A DNA stretch of 64,000 bases from Dirofilaria immitis (Eukaryota; Nematoda; Chromadorea; Rhabditida; Onchocercidae): the NCBI GenBank assembly GCA_024305405.1, contig JAKNDB010000109.1, positions 1,364,001 to 1,428,000 on the forward strand. The letters run 5' to 3'. Both the position numbers and the translations under genes were made by a program. Of the stretch, positions 48,901 to 60,000 are shown piece by piece (the first letter of the stretch is position 1; each line of letters starts with the position of its first letter). The notes beneath the pieces were generated by a model. That model was not told the DNA's origin. It saw only the letters and a list, made by a program, of their open reading frames with translations, and ran no database searches.

Positions 48901-50283
48901 TTCTGCTCGTCGTTGCCGTACAGCAAAATAAGTGATGCTGCTAAATGAGTCTGCTCGAAGCGAAAATAAAAATTCCAATACGATCCTAATCCTTCGCAAA
49001 GAGTCAAAAGATCTTTGTGACACATGTCGATTCCACCTCAATATTTCTACTTGTGATAAACTGCTGGCGAAACAAAAATTTTAAAATGAAGGATATAATC
49101 TCTATCATTGTCACTGTTTAATGTTATAATATTCATTAAAATGAAACGAATACAAAAGGCAAGATAATTTGAAATTTTCATGCTACTTAAGCGATTACGA
49201 TTTTGTCAAGAGGTACTTCAATCTATTCTTTTACTTTTCATGGAAATAATGTGAAATAAAAATAGCATACCGTATTTCTTAGGAACAGCGTAAGAAGAGA
49301 GTTTATATTTATTCCAAAGAATTGTAACAGAATCCTCCTGATCCGCTGAAAACTGATTCTGTGAAATCTCATAGAGAATAAGGATAAGATACAATGTTTT
49401 ATATAATACACCAAATTCTCTTTAGATGTTGGAAGACAACACTTTCAGTTAACTAACCAGCTGCCTTGATGTCATCCTTGAGTGCAGATACTAATTGCAA
49501 CATGCTCTCAGCTGCATCCGTGTCAGAATATTCTGGATAAATGAAGAAATCCTTAAAAACATGAAATTTTTTACTTTACTCATTGATTACAAAGTTTTGT
49601 AACATAAGAATTAGTTTGTTAAAATGAAGTGAAATATAATTATTCGACAAGCAGAATGCAATCTTAAAGAATCCGATTCCTATAATCGTCAGTAGACAAT
49701 AATATAAAACAATAATGCATAAGCTAGCAATATTTACTGAAAGTACTAAAGCTAATCAATGAGTCTACGCGCATAAAGCTAGTGATTTCAAACGATTCGT
49801 CACATCGAAAAAAGAAAAGTGAAAAATCTCAAAAAAAGATCATTTTGCGACATAAACTTATAGTTACGAGTATATAATATAATCTGTAAATCGATAAAGC
49901 TTTTGAAAGGATCTCAAATCTCGGCAAAAAGTTTTGCTACGTAAACGAAGTGAGACAGGTGAATTTTAAGCTATTTCACTCAAATCCTCAAAATCAAACA
50001 GTATCAAAATTTACAACTACCTATGTGTTGGAAAGTTCAGTGCAATGAAATGGAAAAATACTTTTTCAAAACGATTCAGTGCAAGTCCACGACTTAACGA
50101 AATTCTTTGAATTGGTATGCCATATTCTTTGACAATATCAAGTGCTGATAAACCATCTATTCCTTTCGTAGGTTTGAAACCTTCTGCTTCTATGGAATGA
50201 CAACTTCTCATCGGCAACATCCCATTTGTACGAAGAGAACATGAGCGAAGGACTGTTTTCAATGCATAAAAACTTCTCCTCAT
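45949..50283 (-). CDS. ACAD9: ACAD9-like protein, probable catalytically dead complex I assembly factor
   Basis: Exons 50283-50062, 49551-49458, 49345-49271, 49036-48832, 48671-48548, 48206-48105, 47993-47854, 47585-47515, 47383-47264, 46972-46764, 46628-46505, 46281-45949, about 580 residues. The N-terminus is Arg/Ser-rich, like a mitochondrial presequence. ACAD-fold landmarks are AVPKKYGG, HLAASLILLYGNDEQKSHYL, CYLVERK, AAEFAISRKEYYQ and TKLALNTYVLESM. The C-terminal domain matches human ACAD9 best (YHGKSIISDYSVLRAI; ARSSRSYSIGLRNCDLEV). Expected catalytic features are gone: LFSSTKL stands where the family has IFEGTNEI (catalytic Glu), GFSGSEM replaces LTEPxxGSD, and GGLGYT is lost. Three one-base gaps in homopolymers (48170-48174, 47926-47932, 47568-47569) must be assumed. 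A micro-exon of about 10 codons between 47515 and 47383 is unresolved. Confidence 0.82.
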
Positions 50284-51273
50284 TTATTCTGCAAAGAATT
50301 ATCTGTTTCTCATTGACAGTGGTTCACGCCATTAAAGTACATTGTTGAAAATAATCGATGCATTTCAAAAGGAAGACAAAGACTTCAGTAGTTTCCTTAA
50401 ATATCCTCAGCAGATTTTATTGGTCAGTACCAAATTCATCCTTTTTCTCTATTTCTGTTCTATAAAAATCTTTTGTTCTGTGCTTCCATAAAACGAAAAG
50501 TTGTTACGGATACTGCTAGTACGCTTATGTAAGCCATCCTGTGAAGTACTGAATGACAGAAAAATCGTTTATTTACGGCTCAAAAAAATTGCTATAGGAA
50601 ACATATGAAGAGAATCTCTCATATGCTAATTTTTCTCCCTTTCCTTCTCCTTGCTCTTTAATCACTGTCTCATTGTTTTATCATTGATTTATTTCATCAA
50701 ACTTAATAGAAGCACAGGTCAATAAATAATTAACTGTACCAGTGAATAAACCACCACCGACTACATCCGACCAAAAGCATAAATGTCCGACAATTAACAT
50801 TCCAACTACTTGATGGCATAACAGATACTAGTCAGAAATATAACAGACCACTAGTGGCTCGTGAAATAGGAGATGCTCCATAAAGTGAATACTATCAAAT
50901 GTCTACAAGGGTTTTGTGGGAATGGGATGGGGTGCGTCTACGTCAAGTACGTAATTATTTCATACGGAACATTGGGAAACGTAATCATAACCTCGAGACA
51001 GAAGCTTCAGTTTCAGCTGAAGAGACGTGACCTGTTTCTTGAAGTTTGGGAGAACACTTTACTTTTCTTGTTATACTCTCATCAGATGTTTAGTGATCAT
51101 TTTTTTCGTTTATCAGAACTGTTCTGCAAAGAAGATAATTCGAAAAGGAAACCTTTCAGAAAACATGACTGATATTTTAATACGCAAAATGGCAAATATA
51201 GTTTACTCTTGTAAATCTGTTTGCACCTTTGATTCGAAATTTATGATTTAAAGTATATATATAGGTTCACAAA
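50284..51273. promoter_or_regulatory. Bidirectional intergenic region, ACAD9-like / DNAJC2
   Basis: The two genes start 990 bases apart and point away from each other, so their promoters share this interval. A plus-strand frame at 50873-51172 (99 codons) shows no domain or splice logic and I treat it as chance. No specific promoter element was identified. Confidence 0.45.
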
Positions 51274-54200
51274 ATGCAGTTATCGGGTCTGGATTTGGCC
51301 ATTTATGGATTTAACCGAAATATACGGAAGATAGAGAAGGCTGGAATTTCCTATGAATTACGTATTATTCGCGATAAACTGACACTTGGTCTGAGTACTG
51401 AACCTATTCTGAAACAGTTATCAACCGCTGAATGCCTTGCTGAAAATTGGGCAAGTTTGGACAGCGCGGAAGGCAATGCAACCTATGTAATGGTTTTTTC
51501 TTTTCAAAATTTATTGCAAAAAAATTGAATTATTATAAGTGGAATTTTTAAACGAAATGAAGAAGTAATATGAATTCAGGCAATGCATGAATTTATGGAT
51601 CCGGATGACGAGGAGTACCTCAGTTTTTTAAAAGTCTGGATCCAAAACGTTTCAAAGATCAAGACCATTATAAAGTCCTTGGGTTATCAAATCTACGCTG
51701 GCAAGCTAACATTTCGCAGATTCGTACTGCTTGTAAGTTATAAAATACTCATTATTTGTTGTACATTTCTCTACTTTGTTAAGCCATATTCAACTTAATC
51801 TGTTCTTCTGGTTTGTACACTAATGATATTTGACAAAATTTGTGAGTTTTAGACACTTTCCTTTGTAAATTTAGTTTTCTATGTATGCATCGTGGCACAT
51901 ATTGTCTAGTCATATTGTTATTAAATACCTTAAGTTGCTGAAAATTCAGAAACTGAAATTTGAATTTGGGGAACGGTATTTTTATCTTTGCTAATTTTAT
52001 TTTATTTTTATCTTTCTTTACCATCGATGCGAAATCTTTGCAGATCGTGCTAAAGTGTTGAAGCATCATCCGGATAAGAACAACGCAATAAGTACTGAAG
52101 CCAGCGGTGCTGAAGGCTACTTCACATGTATTACTAAAGCCTATGAGCAGTTAGGATTATCGGAACAGAAAAGAAGAGCTTATGATTCGGTAGATCCGTT
52201 ATTTGATGATTCGATCCCAGACGAGAAAACGATCACTTCTGATAATTTTTATGATATTCTGGCACCGGTCTTTATTAGGAATTCAAGGTCCTCACATAAT
52301 TTATTGTGTTTAAAGTCATTTTAATCTGTGCCCTTGTTACACTTTTTTATTGATCGAATGCAGTCTGCATTTTTTCTTAAATGTGACAATCGTGAAACGA
52401 CTCTAAATTTATGACTGTACATTACACTAACGTCTAATATAGCTGGGGCTTTGTTTGCATTGTTCCTGCGTAGTTTTTAAACAAACCGAAATTAGTGTAT
52501 CGTTTTATTTTGCTAAAATATTATTTAATTTTACAGCCTAGTACAATTTTAGTTGTACATTTCTTCACCTCATTTTGCTATTGTTTGAACATTCTGATGA
52601 AATATTGTTAATGTTTTGAATGATTAATACTAGAGGTTTTTCAGATCGTTAAAGCAGAAATTTAGTATGCCTCATTAACTATTTTAAAATACCTGAGATT
52701 TATATCGTTTTTAGGTGGTCTGTTCAGCAGCCGGTTCCACTGTTAGGCAATATCAGTAGCGTACAAGTTGAAGTGGACAGGTTTTATTCATTTTGGTTTA
52801 ACTGGGATTCGTGGCGTGAATTTTCTTATCTAGACGAAGAAGATAAAGAAAAGGGAGAAGATCGATGGGAAAGGCGTGAAATTGAAAAAATAAATAAGGT
52901 TGATATTTGGTTTTTATTAGAACAAAAATAAATTGCATGCTGTTTTTATTGGAAAAATTTTTAGAAAATGATCAAGAATACGATTCAAACTAAGGGAAAA
53001 ATTTCCAAGAAGTTTCTATACATTTGTATCATCAGTGCAGTACTGTATGTAAGCTGTTGTTTACTTAATCGAAAGTTCTCATTATCACTTAATATTAATT
53101 GACATAAATAAGTTTTGCATACTAATTTCCTATTCCCAAATTATAAAGCTTCGCATAAATTTTATATGGTTTTGATTAGATTGAACGAGAGAAACGGCGT
53201 AAGAATGAAATGAAACGAATCAGAAATCTTGTCGAAATGGCGTACCGTAAAGATCCACGAGTAGCACTGTTCAGGGAGCAAGAAAAGTTAAAGAAGGAGA
53301 AGCAAAAGAACGAACGTAGGAAGATTCTGGAAGAGAAGAAGGCTGAGGATGAGAAGAAAAAATTGGTAATATCAGTTTGAGCTTATGATCCAGCAAATGG
53401 TACTGTTATAATGATTAAAATAAATGAACTTCAAATTTTTTCTTACAGGAAATTGAATTAAAAATAGAAAAATAGAGGAGGAACAATTAGAGAAAGAACG
53501 GCAACAACGGGCTTACGAAAAACGGATAAAAGAGCAACAAAAAACAACTTGCTGAAGCTCGAAGAAAACTCCGTAGAACTGCTGAGGTTTATTATCGAAT
53601 CTCCATGTTCTAATAGTACTCCTTGAATTTGTATCTCTGAAAAAAAAATTCTGCCCTAGGTATTTATGATAGTGGTAACGATTACATACACGACAGAGAA
53701 GTTTTAGAAAAACGGGGAGAAGTAGCCCTATGTTGATCAGTTGAGACTAGCGTTTCGGGCCTCAAAATTCTGACGAATGAGTGAAATAAAACCAAATGAA
53801 ATAAAAAAAAAGTGGAGTGAAACTGGTTCAACGACTTATACCGTGAATCGGTTTTTGCGTAGTTGGGAGTTAAGCATCATCGTAAGGAAACAATATCAGT
53901 AATAAAATATTGTTAACCAAAAATTATTTAGGGTAAGAATTATTGGGATGCAAACGTCTCATCGAAATTGTCTTGTCTAGAAGTAATTGAACATATCTGT
54001 TTGCGATTTGATGCAGTTCGTTTAAACGAAATCACTGCAAAGCTTGAACTGGTAAACAGTTTCACAGAAGCAATGGATATTTTAAACGATCAGGTACACA
54101 TATTTGCTTGAAAAAAATTTCACTGGCATAATGATGTAAAAGTTTGTTGGGTGATGCATTATTTTTCATTAAAATCACCCTTTATAATTATAATTATGTA

Positions 54201-55644
54201 GTTAATACTTTAAATTATGTAGTTAATGCAATAATACTTTGAACAATATTTTAAAAGTAAAATAGGGGACGGTGAGTTTCAGATTCATAAAGAAGTTCCA
54301 GAAAGTGTCGAGCCGAAAAATGAACCTGAGAATGCTACAGATAGTATGTCTCGTTGGTCCTCTGATGAAATTACGTTACTGGTTAAAGCTACTACTTTGT
54401 ATCCTGTTGGCACCATCAAAAGGTTGAAATATATGCCTTGTATAGCAGTTCAGATCTCCATTTATTGTTTTCCTTGAACCAGTACTGTATTGTGTAAATT
54501 ATGAGCAGGTGGAATGAATGTTGGAGGCGACCAAAATATAGAAATTTTTAAGGAATTTTTATATGAAATTTTGTAAAATTAAATGAAGAAAAATGTGTTT
54601 AGGTGGTCAGAGATTGCAAACTATGTCAATGAGCATCGTGAAAATAAGAATACAAAAAAGAAAACAGAAAAAGACGTCCTGATTCAGGTGTTCTATTTTT
54701 ATAATTCATAAACAGAATTTTTAGGAATCATATGGCAGCTTGGGTGTAATCTCCCTCTGCATGCTATACATCGTGAAATACTTTCTGAGCACCTGAGAAC
54801 AGCAAAAATCCATGTTTACTCATGTTAAATTTATATCTATAAAAGCAAATTTGAGTATTTTGCAATATAGACGTCACTGAAAAAATAAGTCAAGATGAAT
54901 AATATGTTGAAATTACGTCTATATTCCTTACTTTAATTATTTTAATTCCGCTGCAAACATTCATTTTTACAGTTCACTAAAGTTTAAAAGTCACTTAGTT
55001 TCAGGTGAAGACAATAAAGTCATTAAACAATATTAAAGACCAAAAGAAAGTGAAAGATATTTTGGTTAACTCAGCAAAAGGAACCGAATTGGAGTGGAAA
55101 GCAGAAGAACAAAAGCTGCTTGAAACAGCTCTTAAAAATTTCCTCCAACAGATCCAGGCCGTTGGGAAAACATTGCCAATTTTGTAGGGAGGTCAAGGAA
55201 AGACTGTATAAGGAGGTTGGTAAATTATTTTCAGTGCTGCTATAAATCTTGGTCAATAACATGGCTGTTGATATGAAGAAAGACAGAGACATGAGCTATT
55301 TGAAACTCTTCAATCTTCCACAACAGTTTTGGTTATTTACTTGAAATTTCGATAAGGTTTTACCAGTTTGGACTGTTCTCGGATTTTTTCATAATTCTCC
55401 TTTTTTTGTGCCCGCACTTTACTTCTTTGCTCTGTCAGATTGTTATGTGTCAGATAATTTTCCCCACATATCGAAGACCTTTAAAATTAATGAATATTAA
55501 ATTCTGTCACTTCCATAACATGATTCTGTCACCAGTCTCTGAGTAATTTTTATGTTTTCAGAGTTAGTTTTAAAAAAGCCTTTCATTTTCAGATTTAAGT
55601 ATCTCGCGGAAGTGGTGAAAAGTAAGAAGGATCAGTTCTCTTAA
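51274..55644 (+). CDS. DNAJC2: DNAJC2 / zuotin, ribosome-associated J-protein with SANT domains
   Basis: Exons 51274-51486, 51580-51732, 52044-52287, 52715-52898, 53180-53365, 53449-53586, 53932-54093, 54283-54422, 54603-54687, 55005-55215, 55593-55644, about 589 residues (human 621). It is the J-domain partner of the Hsp70-like ribosome-associated complex. It acts at the ribosome tunnel exit, with a chromatin role through its SANT repeats. Landmarks are [10 protein letters not shown], the HPD motif in [39 protein letters not shown] (zuotin-homology domain), a charged helical middle, and two SANT domains ([13 protein letters not shown]...; [15 protein letters not shown]... through RSRKDCIRR). 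Single-base corrections are needed at the A4 run 51630-51633 (+1), A5 at 53468-53472 (+1), A6 at 53539-53544 (-1) and TTT at 55139-55141 (+1). With these, all phases agree. Confidence 0.95.
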
Positions 55645-56824
55645 TACTTCATTGAATTAGCATCTCTTCTGATTTGTTGTCCTGATAAGAAATATTTGTA
55701 TTTTTTGAATTACTGACTCGATATATTCATCAACAATACTCTTGCTCAACTTGTTTTCCATGCGTATCACTACTTGTTTTAGTTGTAGTCTGAGTTTCTC
55801 AAGTTTCTTAAATTGATATCATATATAGTGTCATATTATCATATGTTGTGTTTAGAGAACTTGTATCGTCAATTTGTTTAATGAAGTACGGCATAGTTCG
55901 AGATTACTAAGATGCTTCATTTCGCGTCCCATTACGCCACTGCAGGACTTTATATTGTCAAGTTTTCCTTTCCTTCTTATTTTTACTCAGAGTAATAGAA
56001 TAAACCATTAGGGAAGTCATTGTTATGCTGAATGAAACCTCGTATAAGTCGATATCAGCCGTTGCATATCTTTCAGTACACTTTGCCTCTAATAGAGATT
56101 TGTAGTGTCAGAGATATTTTCTCGTTCCTACTGATTCTTTTTTTATATCACACGTAATAATTAAACGCTTTCAAGGACCAAAATTCCCTGTTTTGATTGT
56201 TTCTATGACGCTAATGGTGCATTATTTTAAATCTAATTCGGGTGTATAAAATATGCTAAATAATAATTGTCTCTCTAGTGCAGAAATTTTGATTTAAATT
56301 GTTCGGCAACAAAAGAATACATTTCATCATATTGACTACTTTGTCACATAAAGCAACAACAACTAGATAGACTTATTATTTCGAGATATTTCTTACAGGC
56401 AGATCTCATTTTTACTATGCAAATCTACGAGAAGATATAGTTAATATCTTTTCTAACCCCAAGAATTTCCTGAGTAGTCATGTCTGTGCACAGTCATTTA
56501 AAAGTGTGGGGGCCAATCCTTTGGAATAGATCTTTAGCCTAAGTTTTGATACTGTGCCTTAGGGTCAATTGTGGAGCATATGCATTACAGCAGATTCGAC
56601 ATCATGGATCGAATAGGAGCAAGCTGTGGTGGAGGGTCTGATAGAGTAGGTTTAAGTAAAGAAATCTGTTTCAACTACACGAGGCAAATAAGTGAAAGTG
56701 AGGTGAAAGGCGATAAGAGGAATTCGTTGAACTGTTTAGAAAAGATTCTGAATGAGGCGATTAACCGATTTAAGTATTTATTTCGAAGAATATGCAATTT
56801 AGAAAACTGAGATTAGAGTAAATA

Positions 56825-56875
<51 letters not shown>

Positions 56876-57056
56876 AATCTACCGTACTATGCCTTCTTGG
56901 TATATTGCTGTGACAAAGTTTAAGGGAAGGATGATGTAGTGAATCACGAATTAATGAAGTAAAAGTGTGTCAAGAAATATTGCAGTCCACAGGCTTACGC
57001 CCATAAGTTATAGGTATTTTTTCCAACTCTCGCTATTTCTTTATATATATAATAAA
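55645..57056. other. Convergent intergenic region DNAJC2 / PLC
   Basis: The 3' flanks of two convergent genes. It holds a long TA microsatellite and a plus-strand frame at 56571-56810 (79 codons, MEHMHYSRFDIMDRIGASCG...) of uncertain reality. Confidence 0.45.
56829..56873. repeat. TA dinucleotide microsatellite
   Basis: About 22 uninterrupted TA units. Confidence 0.95.
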
Positions 57057-60000
57057 TTATTCAAATACAATTCGTACAAAAGTGAGGCACATTCGTCCAT
57101 TGTATGAAAATGGCCCGTATTCAGTCGTATGTGTGAATAGCCTAAATACAGTTATATATATGTACTTTGTCTCAATTATCAGAATAAAGAAGATATCTCG
57201 TTCCTTTAGAATAACGTATCTCTCCGTAGTGAAGTAATCACATATGGATATGATTTTATGTGGGGATCTCATAAAAGATGCTAATTATTAAATATTTAAT
57301 CCAATAATTGATTAAGTATAACATGGAAGTGGTTTTTCTATAGACTCCCATAACATTTTAAGTTAATAAAGTTTCAAACCTGGACGAATACTTTTTATCG
57401 GGATTGTATATTCACCGACGAAATCGTTTGCTGAAGTTGAGTCGAAGTCCTTCACACAAAAACGAAGCAATGCGAAATCTGGGAAATGAAGCGGAAATGT
57501 GAATGTTTCGTTGAACTGTGGATTAAAGCTGAAACATCTCATAAACGTTTGGGTCAAGGATGGATTCAAATACAAATTACTAAACTTTTGATCTACGTAC
57601 CAAAAAAAGCAAATAATATATGTTTGTGGATTGGTTATGTACATTTAAAAGTTATGTTTTCAGGATATCGAAAGTAACGAATAATACTTTCCCGTTAGAT
57701 GAAGTAAAAAAGAAAAAGAAAAAGAAACCACATTATCATTCATCGAATTAAAAAAATAGTAGAAACATGCACCCATTATTGCGTATAGTCTTTGTGCGGA
57801 ATTTTGGGAATCAGTTGGAATTCCAAAGACCTCAACAGTCACATATGGATCAATAACATCATTTGCTTGGGATGTCATCGGTAGATATTGCCCGCTTATA
57901 ACCTGCAATTCGAAAAACAAAAATGAAACACTATGGATGTGTCAGTTTATGATGATATTTCATTGTTTTATTCATGAAACATGAAATAATCTGTTATATT
58001 TTCAAAACACTAGCAGATTTTTTGACATCCAGAATAATGATACTGGATACATCCAGAATAAATGATACTGGATATTTACTAGATCCAAAATGATGAATAA
58101 ACCAATCAACTCTTCATAAGAAAAAGTACAGAACAATGTGTCCTTATCACTCAAATATAAATGCTAAAGCAATCAATTATAAACAGAATCTATTAACAGC
58201 AGCAGAAGATTGTACACGCAACCTACCCCAACTAGCATCGTTGTTACAATTGCACTAGACACCTCAGGCATACGTGGATCTGAAAAACATTTAGTTTGGG
58301 TTATTTAGCTGATGGACACAGTGGGCCACTACTATGAAAACTCGTGTAAAACTTTTTCACCTCCTTAACTTTTTAGTTTTGGGCTTTCCACTCTTTAAAA
58401 TCTCAGAAGTGAATTGCAAATATAACACTTCAACAGCAATTTTATATCCTCATCTACGTCATTGAAGAATGCTATTTCAATTTCTTATGTAGTTTGAGAT
58501 ACATGTGGCACCCTGAATCATGGCGAAAATGCTATCTCATCAACTTTGACCCTAAATCCTTATGATGAAATATTTAAAAAAAGAAAAAAAAACAACCAAG
58601 TCCATCGATAAGTGTCGCTGATTTGAGCACGTAACCACAATTACCGTTGGTTCGAAATAAACCATTAACCAAATCGAGACCTTCCCTGCAGTCTGCATAT
58701 TCATTGCCACTGACTGTATACCACAAAGCCATGAAGGGATGGGATTCATATTGCTTGAATCCTGCCGTAGCCCTTTCGGGAACGATTTCACAAATCTTTT
58801 TGATGTATAAGCGGTAAGTGAATAACCACTTTCCATATAGTTTGCAACCTTCCCTTCGGATAAAGAACAGGAACCATCCATTGGATCTGAAGGTAAATCC
58901 AATTTTGTTTTATAATCTCGATATTGAATGGATTCCAAAATGATCGTTTGTAAATTATCAAAGAAAGACTTCACTTACAAGCTTAGGAATTACAGAGTTT
59001 GATTGGACAACAGACTTTGAAAAATATTATGAAATCTTTTTCAACTGTTTTGTTTCCATAATAACTAATCCTTAAAATGTGAAATGAAAATTAGCATACG
59101 TTCATCGATATCTTGAAAGATATTATGCGAAAGTTTAACAGATGGTAGTGATATCAATCGAGAAAATTCTGGGTCGAGTTTGATAGTGTTCTTATTTCTA
59201 TTATTATCTTCAATTATTTCGTCATCATCCTGATCAAATTTCCGATCGGGACCTTGTTCTGGCCTCAATTTTTTGCCGCGCAACAGATATTTATTCTTCA
59301 AAGCATTTGGAGAAGGTAAAGGTTGCAAAGCTCCGTTACTAGGGCGCATGTATATTTTATCGCCTAATATCTAAATGGAAAAACTATGACTCCTGGAAAA
59401 AGTGAAAAATGAATATTCCGTAAGAAAGTGAACATAAATATTCTAAATCAAAATGTAGTAAAAATAACAGAAAGAAGAGATGGGAAAACATATCCACGAT
59501 TAGAACTAACTTCCTTAAAAATACGTGACATTGCCTTTTGCTGCGGTAAGCTAACATGATTTTCGATGGTCAATATTACCGGATAAGGATTCGTTTTGAA
59601 GGAATACGCATCAATTTCTTTCAATGCATCTTTCAAAGTGATTTTTCTGATAAACGTACGTTTATGTGTAATACACGGCTCACCTTCGTCGCCATCAAAA
59701 ATATCTACTGAAACAGGTACAATTTCATCTCAAATTTGAAAAGCAATCATTAAAATTAAAACTTAGTAATACTAAAAATGATAATAATACATACACTCTA
59801 AAAGCCGTACACCCCTTTTTCAGCGCATTGATATAACCTTCAACAGTGGCTTCACCCTTCATTTGCAGTCCAGTGAGATAGGTATTGTGACTTGAATTGA
59901 CGTAATAATGGCTTAGTGTATGATCCATATCCTGGAAAACTCCTTCATGCCCAGGTTTCATAATATTGCCCCACTTATCGAGTAACAACCGGCGGAAACC

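Noticed and set aside
50873..51172. 99-codon plus-strand ORF upstream of DNAJC2
   Set aside because: No homology. DNAJC2 begins cleanly at 51274, and the frame is not needed by the gene model.
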